DNA of 64,000 nucleotides. It comes from Artocarpus heterophyllus. Taxonomy: Eukaryota; Streptophyta; Magnoliopsida; Rosales; Moraceae. Where the stretch lies: NCBI GenBank assembly GCA_025403435.1, contig CM046338.1, positions 25,992,267-26,056,266 on the forward strand. The letters run 5' to 3'. Each line of letters starts with the position of its first letter. Position 1 is the first letter of the stretch. The notes under the pieces were generated by a model, which did not search any database, had not been told where the DNA came from, and worked only from the letters and a program-made list of their open reading frames with translations. A program made the position numbers and the translations under genes. Positions 23,189 through 35,381 of this stretch are shown here, in pieces.

Positions 23189-24410
23189 CTTTAGGTTTGA
23201 TAAAATATAGATTATTTTGCATCCATCCAGAACAGATAAAAGATTTGTTTTTACGAATCACCACTTTTTCATTAAAAGATACCACGTAGGAGTCTTTAAA
23301 TAAAGAAGATACAGAAATTAAATTCCTTTTAAATTTAGGAACATAAAAACAATCTCGCAAAATTAAACTCCTATAATTATCAAAATAAAGATGGACATCT
23401 CCCACTGCTTCCGCTGAGACCAAGGATCCATCGCCCATCCGAAGCGTTAAGTCTTCACTAAGTAGACTTCTCGTTTCTTTGAATCCCTGCAGAGAAACAC
23501 AAACATGATTAGTTGCACCGGAATCTATGACCCAAATGTCACTGGATTCCTCAACCAAACAAGTTTCTAAATATAGAAGATCACACCTACCTCCCTTGGA
23601 AAGGAAGTCCTTGCAATGCTTCTTTATATGCCCGACCTTACCACAGAAGAAGCACTTAAGCTTCTTTGGGTTCTTCTTCTTTTTCTTCTTGCTCTTGGTA
23701 GCAATAGGAATAGAAGACTTACCACTCTTGGCCCGTTGCTTCTTTCCATTCCCAGAGTTAGGATTGGAACCAGAAGCAGCTACCATATTGGCCTCTCCAC
23801 CAGCAGGAGACTCCCTGATCAGCAGTTCAAACTCCTGTAACTGTTTCATCAGTTCTGTCAAGGTCATATCCCGTCTATTGCTCAAATTAAAAGTAGCTCT
23901 AAACGGAATAAATTCCTTAGACAGAGTCTCAAAGACCATAGTCATCTGAGTTTCAGCATCGATGTCGGCTCCATTGGTTTGAGCCTCAGCGAGGTAACCC
24001 ATGACCAACATCATGTGCTCCTTTACAGATGTCCCCGGTCTCTGTCTACAGTTTAAGAGTTTCCGAAGCGCCCCTTGCCGCTTTGTTATGGCCTGGCCTC
24101 CAAACATATCCTCAAGATTATCCAAGATCTGCTTCGCAGTCTCATAATCCTGATGTTGAGCCTGCAGCACGTTATTCATGCTAGCCATAACATAGCAGCG
24201 GGCCTGATCATTAGCATCTTTCCAGCGGTCGTACGCTTGGAATTGCTCATTACTTGAGTCTCCCGTAGGCTCGGGAGGACAAGGAGTTGTCAGTACATAT
24301 TTCAGTTTCTCAAAGGATAGGACGATGTCCAGGTTCCGTTTCCAATCATTATAGTTCTCACCGGTTAATTGGTTTTTGTCAAGTATCGATGATAAAGCGT
24401 TTTTAGACAT
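23172..24410 (-). pseudogene. copia gag-protease (copy B)
   Basis: Starts at the ATG of MSKNALSSILDKN at 24410. It carries the capsid-like region, a Lys run, the CCHC knuckle CFFCGKVGHIKKHC (about 23625-23666) and the protease motif VIDSGATNHVC. It goes out of frame near 23191 because of an extra T on the plus strand (CATCTTTAGG here, CATCTTAGG in copy A), just before the integrase zinc finger. Against copy A the protein differs at only a few residues (for example DRWKDAN for ERWKDAN). Confidence 0.93.
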
Positions 24411-24569
24411 TTTCAATCTACAATAAAGAATCATATACCAAACATAAGCAAACATATTTAATAATTTAGTAAGATAACACAATCATGTAAAATCATACAA
24501 ATGTGTTTATGTGTCAAAACCTTGAAAATATCACAACCTTACAACGATAATTCCCAACTCAGAATTCAA

Positions 24570-24885
24570 CAAGCTCCTAGGGGAGTCATGCCAAATTCAA
24601 TCAGGAACACGGATCCCCTCCTGATTAATATATGCCATCCAGGACCCGTATGATCCAGCATATACTAATAATCGTTTCTTTGGCCATTAATTTTATTAAC
24701 AGAGCTCCTAGGGGAGGTTAATAATAAAGTTAACGTGAGTGTATAACCACCGTTTTAATATTTTATCCATGATTTATAATCACCACCTAGGGGTGTGCAA
24801 CCATAAATCATACTAAAATACCTTATCCTTTCAGAGATCCAATCTGGTACATGATAGAAATCCCTTCCTAGGGGTTGGGACCATC
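24570..24885 (-). promoter_or_regulatory. CCTAGG hairpin chain (copy B)
   Basis: Four CCTAGG tips spaced 131, 79 and 81 bases as in copy A. The second stem has one change (AAAGTTAAC for AAAATTAAC), which turns an A-U into a G-U pair in one strand's RNA. Confidence 0.6.
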
Positions 24886-25368
24886 ATGTTCTTCCTATGG
24901 ACCAACGATGGAGGCCTTAGGTTCTCTCTTCGAAAACCTTCTCCCACTCAATCTTTTGAAGTCAAGGTTTTATTTTAAAATTATGCATGAACAATTTTAA
25001 TATGAGCGGCACTCCCTATTCTATATGACATGTTATCAATATACATGGTAAATCATATTATAATGCAGACAAGCAAAGCAATCAAGCATAATAATAATAA
25101 CCGTAATATTATGGTTCCACCCTAGAGAATAGAAAAAACTAAGATTACAAGAGAATAATCGAGACATTTATCGATTCTTCATCCTTGAATCCTCAAGCTA
25201 TATCCTTCTTCATGTAATATCCATCTTCAAGTCCTCAATCCCGTATGAATCGAACACTTCATATTTCCAGTCGTATCCAAATTTAATGTTTCTCAGAATC
25301 GTCCCAAAAAATAAAATTAAAACTGCACTGAAAAATTGCACCTTTTCTGGACACCTGGATGCTCTCTG

Positions 25369-25514
25369 TCGGCAGGCCGATCTAGGTGATCGGTCTGCCG
25401 ATCATGGTGGTTCGGCCTGCCGAACATGAAGGTTCGGCCTGCCGGCAGAGCACCAAAATTTCTGCCCCACTGTCGGCCTGCCGGACCGTACGGTGAGGTC
25501 CGACATGCCGACCG
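25369..25514. repeat. CGGCCTGCCGA cluster in copia leader (copy B)
   Basis: About six units. Two units present in copy A between CCGTACG and GTGAGGTCC are missing here, which looks like a slip or recombination between units. Confidence 0.8.
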
Positions 25515-26010
25515 AGCAGAAAACCCTCAATCCAGAAAATACAATTTTAATGCAATTCATCAATTTTATTTTCAACAATTCAAAAACATAAAATTAGAGA
25601 CTCAGGAAATACCTGGAGACGCCATCATCAATCTTTGGGTTCCGACTTCTCGTTCCGTCTTCTCCGAATAATTATTTAATTACAAAATTCTTACAAATTA
25701 AAAATTAAATAACAATTCCTAGACGGAGATGATGGTCCGCCATCTAATTACATGAAAAACCTAGATACACATTCTAACCTCTAAGGAACCATAACCGGTA
25801 TTAATTAATTAATAAATAATTAAACAACAATTTAATCAACCATAATTAATTAATAAACATTCACCATATAATCCATGACAACATATATATTATATAGAAA
25901 CCTAGAGTGCCATCTCTCTATAAAATTTAATTCAAGCATAGGAGAGATTAAGATCACAAAATTTATGCATATAACATGATCATAAACTTGCAAATTTATG
26001 TAAAAACCTC

Positions 26011-26023
26011 GGCTCTGATACCA
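26011..26023 (-). other. primer-binding site of copia B
   Basis: The minus strand reads TGGTATCAGAGCC, a 13-base match to the initiator tRNA-Met 3' end complement, two bases from the LTR. Confidence 0.92.
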
Positions 26024-26025
26024 AT

Positions 26026-28058
26026 TGTTGGAAACAAAGTGCGCAGCGGAATTTTTAAAAATTTTCATCAGAGTATTTTCCAAAATACAAGTATGACATG
26101 TTATATGTATAAATTAAACAGATCTTACTAACCTCAGTGTGCCGAAGAACCTCCGCGACCTGTGTAGAGAAGTAACGTTCCAGAAGAGCCTCAACCAACT
26201 GGTCTTCTTTGCTATTCTCTATCCACAACCGGAGTGAGTGTGGGCTCACACGTACAGCTCTTCCACCGGTGACTCTCCTTCCAACCAATAGAGAGAACCC
26301 AAAGCTAGTGTTCGTGATTTGTGAACAAAAGCTCTCAGGGAGTTTTCAGATGCTCACTAGAAGAGTATCACTCTTAATCTCTCAAATTGATCTGAGTAAA
26401 TCATTAGACTCACTCCCTTTTTATACCTATTGGTCCTTGGGGTCAGTCCATATCAGATTAGGTCTCAAAAATCGAAACAGAATCAAGTTCGGATCAATAT
26501 CTGATAAGATACGCGTGAAAAACGCGTAATCTTAGCTGTCGCGGTCGGCATGCCGAACTGTGAGATAGGCAGGCCGAACTGGCCAGTTCGGCAGGCCGAA
26601 CTTTCTGATCGGCAGGCCGAACTGCCGAGAAAAAATCTCCGCGAATCTTTTATTTTCCACCCGAGATTCTAAAGGATAAAGTCTTAGTTTTGATTCAAAT
26701 AGCCCAATAGAAAAGATATCTGATCAAAACAAACTTTATCAAGATAATCTCTAAGAAAATAAATCAATTCACAATAATTCTATAAGTTTATCTTGTTCTA
26801 ATTGTCCAAAATTAAAACAACCGATAAACAGACAAGAATTATCCGAACGCCATAATTCAACAAGTTCATCTTGAACTAATTTCTTACATAATTAATTCAA
26901 CCGATAAACAGACATGAATTATTTGATTCTTATAAATTTTAAACCAATCTAATAAATCCGACATAAGTCACCAATTATTGGAAAAGCACGCCGTGTCGTT
27001 ACAGGATTTTGTGAGCTAGCAAAGGGGACCAAAATGGACCTATAAAGTTCAAGCTCATGATAATTATGAAACCCAATATCCCAGATATACATTTCACAAT
27101 TATCAACTCCAACGCTACTCCACTAAAAGCTTGGAGCTGCACTCTCAAACTTTATAGAATTACGAAGCTCGTGTAGCTAAGTCTCCATGACATATCATAG
27201 TGTATCGCATCCCCATATGATCATCCATAATCGGCTTAAGGACAAGTTCTGTCTTACCTTCCCGATTATTTTTATCTTACGTTCCATTGTCTCACCATTA
27301 GAAAACTTACCATCCAAAGATAGTATACCATTCGGTTACACCTATGTATCCAAATGGTTGAGCGCTCCAGTTTTCCAATTACAGGACAACGCATATAAGA
27401 GGATATCATTGCTCCTAAAGAGGAGCTATGGATTCCATATCTATGAATAACAAGTCTACGCTATCAAGAGTCATGCCTCCAACGTACCGGCATGCATGCC
27501 ACTATAGAGATGTGGGAGTCACCCATTGGTACATCAAAAGACACAAGTCGAGACAACGGGCCCATTATTCATCTCAGGATTAAGATACAATACAAACGAC
27601 TGTCTAAAGTGAATCGATTTGCCAAGACAGAATTATTAATCCAAATCAATTCACTTTATGTCCCGATCCAACACATCGTCACCTATGACAACGCGCCAAT
27701 GTTTCTATTCACGGAGTCCAACTCCGATGGCCAAGACAAACCATCTCCCAAAAGGGATATAGACAACATAACAATCTTTACATGAATAAAGCGCCCAACT
27801 TTATTCCCTCGATTGCGGATCATATATTTTAGACCATCACCTTAAGAGTCGTGTCTACCGCATAATCATCCCATCATATGCCCAACTCTTAAGGTTTAGA
27901 CTGACAGTCTCAGACTACTGTTTGCTTATCATACATTCAACAAATATGAACGTAAAGAGGACAATATTTGGTATATATAAATGAATAAATTCTTTATTGA
28001 TAAAAATGTCTCCAAAAACGTATTACATTTTTACTCCTTAGAGCATACATGTCTAACA
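26026..28058 (-). repeat. copia B 5' LTR
   Basis: 2033 bp, about eight differences from the 3' LTR at 18408-20440. It would drive minus-strand transcription of copy B from a TATA box near 26417-26426. Confidence 0.95.
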
Positions 28059-29945
28059 TGAGACTGTCAGTCTAAACCTTAAGAATTGGGCATATGATGG
28101 ACTGATTATGCGGAAGACACGATTCTTAGGGTGACGGTCTAAAACATATGATCCGCAATCGAGGGAATAAAGTTGGACGCTTTATTCATGTAAAGATTGT
28201 TATGTTGTCTATATCCCTTCTGGGAGATGGTTTGTCTTGACCATCGGAGTTGGACTTCGTGAATAGAAACATTGGCGCATTGTCATAGGTGACGATGTGT
28301 TGGATCAGGACATAAAGTGAATTGATTTAGATTAATATTCTGTCTTGGCAAATCGATTCACTTTAGACAGTCATTTGTATTGTATCTTAATCCTGAGATG
28401 AATAGTAGGCTCGTTGTCTCGACTTGTGTCTTTTGATGTGCCAAAGGGTGACACCCACATCTCAATAGTGGTATGCATACCGGTACGTTGGAGGCATGAC
28501 TCTTGATAGCGTAGACTTGTTATTCACAGATATGGAATCCATAGCTCCTCTTTAGGAGTAATGATATCCTCTTATATGCGTTGTCCTGTAATTGAAAAAC
28601 TAGAGCGCTCAACCATTTGGATACATAGGTGTAACTGAATGGTATACTATCTTTGGATGGTAAGTTTTCCAATAGTGAGACAATGGAACGTAAGATAAAA
28701 ATAATCGGGAAGGTAAGACAGAACTTGTCCTTAAGCCGATTATGGATGATCATATGGGGATGCGATACACTATGACATGTCATGGAGACTTAGCTACATG
28801 AGCTTCGTAATTCTATAAAGTTCGAGAGTGCAGCTTCAAGCTTTTAATGGAGTAGCGTTGGAGTTGATAATTGTGAAATGTATATCTGGGATATTGGGTT
28901 TCATAATTATCATGAGCTTGAACTTTATAGGTCCATTTTGGTCCCCTTTGCTAGCTCACAAAGTCCTGTAACGACACGGCGTGCTTTTTCAATAATTGGT
29001 GACTTATGTCAGATTTATCAAATTGGTTTAAAATTTGTAAGAATCAAATAATTCATGTCTGTTTATCGGTTGAATTAATTTTGTAAGAAATTAGTTCAAG
29101 ATAAACTTATTGAATTATTGCGATTAGATAATTCTTGTCTGTTTATCGGTTGTTTTAATTTTGGACAAATTAGAACAAGATAAACTTGTAGAATTATTGT
29201 GAATTGATTTATTTTCTTCGAGATTATCTTGATAAAGTTTGTTTTGATCAGATATCTTCTCTATTGGGTTATTTGAATCAAAACTGAGACTTTATCCTTT
29301 AGAATCTCGGGTGAAAAATAAAAGATTCACGGAGATTTTTTCTCGGGAGTTCGGCCTACCGAATGACGTGGTTGACCTGCCGAATTGGCCTATTCGGCCT
29401 GTCGAGTAGAATGTTTGGCCTGCCGATCAACGGGAGATAAAATTACACGTTTTCACGCGGATCTTAGTAGATACTGATCCGAACTTGATTTTGTTTCAAG
29501 TTTTTGAGATCTAATCTGATATGGACTGACCTTAGGACCAATAGGTATAAAAAGGGAGTGAGTCTTATGATTTACTAAGATCAATTTGAGAGATTAAGAG
29601 TGATACTCTTCTAGTGAGCAACTGAAAACTCCCTGAGAGCTTTTGTTCACAAATCACGAACACTAGCTTTGGGTTCTCTCTATTGGTTGGAAGGAGAGTC
29701 ATCGGTCGAAGAGCTGTACGTATGAGCCCACACTCACTCCGGTTGTGGATAGAGAATAGCAAAGAAGACCAGTTGGTTGAGGCTCTTCTGGAACGTTACT
29801 TCTCTACACAGGTTGCGGAGGTTCTTCGGCACACAGAGGTTAGTAAGATCTGTTTAATTTATACATATAACATGTCAAACTTGTGTTTTGGAAATTACTC
29901 TGATGAAAAATTTTTAAAATTCCGCTGCGCACTTTGTTTCCAACA
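28059..29945 (+). repeat. copia C 5' LTR, right fragment
   Basis: Continues from 18407 after the copy B insertion, starting with the duplicated TGAGA, and ends TTTCCAACA at 29945. The TATA box is near 29546-29555. It differs from the B LTRs at many sites, so C is older than B. Confidence 0.94.
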
Positions 29946-31602
29946 ATTGGTATCAGAGCCGAGGTTTTTACATAAATTTGCAAGTTTGTGATCATGTTAT
30001 ATGCATAAATTTTGTGATCTTAGTCTCTCCTATGCTTGAATTGAATTTTATAGAGAGATGGCACTCTAGGTTTCTATATAATATATATGTTGTCATGGAT
30101 TATGTGGTGAATGTTTATTAATTAATTATGGTTGATTAACTCATTGTTTAATTATTTATTAATTAATTAATACCGGTTATGGTTCCTTAGAGGTTAGAAT
30201 GTGTATCTAGGTTTTTCATGTAATTAGATGGCGGACTATCATATCCGTCTATGAATTGTTATTTAATTTTTAATTTGTAAGAATTTTGTAATTAAATAAT
30301 TATTCAAAAAAGACGGATCGAGAAGTCGGATCTAGAAGATTGATGATGGCGCCTCCAGGTATTTCCTGAGTCTCTAATTTTATGTTTTGAATTGTTGAAA
30401 ATAAAATTGATGAATTGCATTAAAATTGTATTTTCTAGAATAAGGGTTTTCTGCTCGGTCGGCATGCCGGACCTCACAGTTCGGCAGGCCGAAGGTCACA
30501 GATGGGCAGGGCGGATGTGTGGTCTGGCAGGCCGATAGTGGGGCAGAAATTTTGGAGCTCTGCCTGCAGGCTGAACTTTCAGTTTGGCAGGCCGAACCTT
30601 CATGATCGGTAGGCCGATCACCCAGATCGGCCTACCGACCGAGAGCTGCCAAGTGTCCAGAAAAGGTGCAATTTTTTCGGTGCAGTTTTAATTTTATTTT
30701 TGGGACGATTCTGAGAAACATTAAATTTGGATATGACCGGAAATATGAAGTATTCGATTCATGCGGGATTGAAAACTTGAAGATGGATATTACATGAAGA
30801 ATGATACAGCTTGAGGATTCAAGGATGAAGAATCGATAGATGTCAAGATTATTCTCTTGTAATCTTAGTTTTCTATTCTCTAGGGTGGAACCATAATATT
30901 ACGGTTATTATTATTTTGCTTGTAGCTTTGCTTGATTGCTTTGCTTGTCTACTTTATAATATGATTTACCATGTATATTGATAACATGTCATATAGAATA
31001 GGGAGTGCCGCTCATATTAAAATTGTTCATGCATAATTTTAAAATAAAACCTTGACTTCAAAAGATTGAGTGGGAGAAGGTTTTCGAAGAGTCTAAGGCC
31101 TCCATCGTTGGTCCATAGGAAGAACATGGTGGTCTCGACCCCTAGGAAGGGATTTCTATCATGTACCAGATTGGATCTCTGAAAGGATAAGGTATTTTAG
31201 TATGATTTATGGTTGCACACCCCTAGGTGGTGATTATAAATCATGGATAAAATATTAAAACGATGGTTATACACTCACGTTAATTTTATTATTAACCTCC
31301 CCTAGGAGCTCTGTTAATAAAATTAAAGGCCAAAGAAACGATTATTAGTATATGCTGGATCATATGGGTCCTGGATGACATATATTAATCAGGAGGGGAT
31401 CCATGTTCTTGATTGAATTTGGCATGACTCCCCTAGGAGCTTGTTGAATTCTGAGTTGGAAATTATCGTTGTAAGGTTATGATATTTTCAAGGTTTTGAC
31501 GCATAAACACATTTGTATGATTTTACATGATTTTGTTATCTTACTAAGTTATTATATATGTTTGCTTATGTTTGGTATATGATTCTTTATTGTAGATTGA
31601 AA
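29946..31602 (+). other. copia C PBS and 5' leader
   Basis: PBS TGGTATCAGAGCC is at 29948-29960. The decayed CGGCCTGCCGA cluster is at 30455-30640. The four CCTAGG hairpin tips are at 31141, 31222, 31301 and 31432, with the same spacing as in A and B (81, 79, 131 read from this side). No gene is present. Confidence 0.85.
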
Positions 31603-33370
31603 ATGTCTAAAAATGCTTTATCATCGATACTTGACAAAAACCAATTAACCGGTGAGAATTATAACGATTGGAAACGGAACCTGGACATCGTCCTATCCTT
31701 TGAGAAACTGAAATATGTACTGACAACTCTTTGTCCTCCTGAGCCTACGGGAGACTCAAGTAATGAGCAATTCCAAGCGTACAATCGCTGGAAAGATGCT
31801 AATGATCAGGCCCGCTGCTATGTTATGGCTAGCATGAACAACGTGCTGCAGGCTCAACATCAGGATTGTGAGACTGCGAAGCAGATCTTGGATAATCTTG
31901 AGGACATGTTTGGAGGCCAGGCCATAATAAAGCAGCAAGGGGCGCTTTGAAAACTCTTAAACTGTAGACAAAGACCGGGGACATCTGTAAAGGAGCACAT
32001 GATGTTGGTCATGGGTTACCTCGCTAAGGCTCAAACCAATGGAGCCGACATCGATGCTGAAACTTAGATGACTATGGTCTTTGAGACTCTATCTAAGGAA
32101 TTTATTCCGTTTAGAGCTACTTTTAATTTAAGCAATAGACGAGATATGACCTTGACAGAACTGATGAAACAATTACAGGAGTTTGAACTGCTGATCAGGG
32201 AGTCTCCTGTTGGTGGTGAGGCCAACATGGTAGCTGCTTCTGGTTCCAATCCTAACTCTGGGAATGGAAAGAAGCAACGGGCCAAGAGTGGGAAGTCTTC
32301 TATTCCTGCTGCAACCAAGAGCAAGAAGAAGAAGAAGAAGAACCCAAAGAAGATTAAGTGCTTCTTCTGTGGTAAGGTCGGGCATATAAAGAAGCATTGC
32401 AAGGACTTCCTTTCTAAGGGAGGTAGGTGTGATCTTCTATATTTAGAAACTTGTTTGGTTGAGGAATCCAGTGACATCTGGGTCATAGATTCCGGTGCAA
32501 CTAATCACGTTTGTGTTTCTCTGCAGGGATTCAAAGAAACGAGAAGTCTACTACGTGAAGACTTAACGCTTTGGATAGGCGATGGATCCTTGGTCTCAAT
32601 GGAAGCAGTGGGAGATGTCCATCTTTACTTTGATGATTATAGGAATTTAATTTTATGAGATTGTTTTCATGTTCCTAAATTTAAAAGGAATTTAATTTTT
32701 GTATCTTCTTTATTTAAAGACTGCTACGTGGTATCTTTTAATGAAAAAGTGGTGATTCGTAAAAACAAATCTTTTATCTGTTCTGGATGGATGCAAAATA
32801 ATCTATATTTTATCAAACCTAAGAGGGACTTATTGCTTAATGCTGAGATAAATGATAATAACTCAAAAAGACTTAAAACTTCTCACTCTAATAAGACTTA
32901 TCTTTGGCATTTGAGCCTTGGCCATATTAACCTAAATATGATTCAAAGGTTAGTAAGGGATGGACCTTTAAGTCACTTAAAGGTGGAATCTATACCTCAA
33001 TGTGAATCTTGTTTGGAGGGTAAAATGACCAAAAGACCATACGGGTTTAAGGGCAATAGGGCCGAAGGGGTTCTAGAACTTGTGCATAGTGATGTTTGCA
33101 GGCCGATGAACATCCGAGCATGAGGAGGGTATGAATACTTCGTTACTTTTATTGACGATTACTTAAAATATGGGTATGTGTACCTAATGCACCACAAAAG
33201 CGAAACTTATGATAAGTTCAGGGAGTTTCGGGCTGAAGTGGAAAAGCAATTGGGTAGACCCATAAAGGCACTTCGATCTGATCGAGGTGAGGAATACCTT
33301 TCTGATGAGTTCTTGGGACACTTGTTAGAGAATGGGATTTTATCCCATTTGATTGTGCCGGGCACTCCAC
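31603..33370 (+). pseudogene. copia gag-protease-integrase fragment (copy C)
   Basis: Starts at the ATG of MSKNALSSILDKN. It is colinear with copies A and B through gag, CCHC knuckle (CFFCGKVGHIKKHC), protease (VIDSGATNHVC), integrase zinc finger and the first part of the core (LRSDRGEEYLS), then ends at the deletion junction. Four in-frame stops are visible: TGA at 31948 (CGG in A), TAG at 32066 (CAG in A), TGA at 32656 (CGA in A) and TGA at 33121 (CGA in A). Almost all the changes that make these stops are C-to-T or G-to-A. No RT remains. Confidence 0.93.
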
Positions 33371-35381
33371 AAAAATGTAATACATTTTTGAAGACATTTT
33401 TTATCAATAAAGAATTTATTCGTTTATATATATACTAAATCTTGTCCTCTTTATGTTCATATTCGTTGAATGTATGATAAGCAAACAGTAGTCTGAGACT
33501 GTCAGTCTAAACCTTAAGAATTGGGCATATGATGGACTGATTATGCGGAAGACACGATTCTTAGGGTGATGGTCTAAAATATATGATCCGCAATCAAGGG
33601 AATAAAGTCGGGCTCTTTATTCAAGTAAAGATTGTTATGTTGTCTATATCCCTTTTGGGAGATGGTTTGTCTTGACTATCGGAGTTGGACTCCGTGAATA
33701 GAAACATTGGCGCGTTGTCATAGGTGACGATGTGTTGGATCAGGACATAAAGTGAATTGATTTAGATTAATAATTTTGTCTCGGCAAATCGATTCACTTT
33801 AGATAGTCATTTGTATTGTATCTTAATCTTGAGATGAATAGTGGGCCCGTTGTCTCAACTTGTGTCTTTTGATGTACCAAAGGGTGACGCCCACATCTCA
33901 ATAGTGGTATGTATACCGGTACGTTGGAGGCACGACTCTTGATAGCGTAGACTTGTTATTCATAGATATGGAATCCATAGCTCCTCTTTGGGAGTAATGA
34001 TATCCTCTTATATGCGTTGTCCTGTAATTGGAAAACTAGAGCGCTCAACCATTTGGATACATAGGTGTAACCGAATGGTATACTATCTTTGGATGGTAAG
34101 TTTTCCAATGGTGAGACAATGGAACGTAAGATAAAAATAATCGGGAAGGTAAGAAAAAACTTGTCCTTAAGCCAATTATTGATGATCATATGGGGATACG
34201 ATACACTATCATATGTCATGGAGACTTAGCTACACGAGCTTCGTAATTCTATAAAGTTCGAGAGTGCAGCTCCAAGCTTTTAGTGGAGTAGCGTTGGAGT
34301 TGATAATTGTGAAATGTATATTTGGGATATTGGGTTTTATAATTATCATGAGCTTGAACTTTATAGGTCCATTTTGGTCCCCTTTGCTAGCTCACAAAGT
34401 CCTGTAACGACACGGCGTGCTTTTTCAATAATTGGTGACTTATATCGGATTTATCAGATTGGTTTAAAATTTGTAAGAATCAAATAATTCATGTCTGTTT
34501 ATCAGTTGAATTAATTTTGTAAGAAATTAGTTCAAGATAAACTTGTTGAATTATTGCGATCAGATAATTCTTGTCTGTTTATCGGTTGTTTTAATTTTGG
34601 ACAAATTAGAACAAGATAAACTTGTAGAATTATTGTGAATTGATTTATTTTCTTCGAGATTATCTTGATAAAGTTTGTTTTGATCAGATATCTTCTCTAT
34701 TGAGTTATTTGAATCAAAACTGAGACTTTATCCTTTAGAATCTCGAGTGGAAAATAAAAGATTCGCGGAGATTTTTTTTCTAGAATTCGGCCTGTCGAAT
34801 GACGTGGTCGGCCTACCAAACTGGCCTGTTCGGACTGTCGATCAGAATGTTCGGCCTCCCGATCAACGGGAGATAAAATTACGCGTTTTCACGGGGATCT
34901 TATCAGATACTGATCCGAACTTGATTCTGTTTCGAGTTTTTGAGACCTAATCTGATATAGACTGACCATAGGACCAATAGGTATAAAAAGGGAGTGAGTC
35001 TTATGATTTACTAAGATCAATTTGAGAGATTAAGAGTGATACTCTTCTAGTGAGCATCTGAAAACTCCCTGAGAGCTTTTGTTCACAAATCACGAACACT
35101 AGCTTTGGGTTCTCTCTATTGGTTGGAAGGAGAGTCATCGGTGGAAGAGTTGTACGTGTGAGCCCACACTCACTCCAGTTGTGGATAGAGAATAGCAAAG
35201 AAGACCAGTTGGTTGAGGCTCTTCTGGAACGTTACTTCTCTACACAGGTTGCGGAGGTTCTTCGGTATACAGAGGTTAGTAAGATCTGTTTAATTTATAC
35301 ATATAACATGTCAAACTTGTGTTTTGGAAATTACTCTGATGAAAAATTTTTAAAATTCCGTTGCGCACTTTGTTTCCAACA
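33371..35381 (+). repeat. copia C 3' LTR, 5'-truncated
   Basis: 2011 bp. Lacks roughly the first 26 bases (TGTTAGACATG onward) because the pol deletion runs into it at AAAAATGTAATAC; ends TTTCCAACA. Followed by the TSD GAACT. Confidence 0.92.

Larger units (their letters stand above)
24411..26025 (-). other. copia 5' leader (copy B)
   Basis: Same plan as copy A: CCTAGG hairpin tips at 24576, 24707, 24786 and 24867; the CGGCCTGCCGA cluster at 25369-25514; PBS at 26011-26023. It has lost about 38 bp of the cluster and 12 bp near 25085 relative to A. No coding sequence is seen. Confidence 0.85.
18408..28058 (-). mobile_element. Ty1/copia element, copy B, full length and young
   Basis: 9651 bp with two 2033-bp LTRs (18408-20440 and 26026-28058) and TSD TGAGA at 18403-18407 and 28059-28063. 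Reading the two LTRs side by side I found about eight substitutions and no indels, so the insertion is recent. PBS, leader, gag-pol and PPT are all present. The polyprotein would be complete except for two 1-base insertions near 22843 and 23191. It lies in copy C's 5' LTR in the opposite orientation. Confidence 0.96.
18254..35381 (+). mobile_element. Ty1/copia element, copy C (deleted pol; split by copy B)
   Basis: 5' LTR is 18254-18407 plus 28059-29945, and 3' LTR is 33371-35381. TSD GAACT lies at 18249-18253 and 35382-35386, exactly inside the gypsy integrase coding sequence. The interior keeps the PBS, leader, gag, protease and the start of integrase, then jumps into the 3' LTR. All of RT and RNase H is missing. 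Copy B sits in the 5' LTR. C is the most mutated of the three copia copies. Confidence 0.95.
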
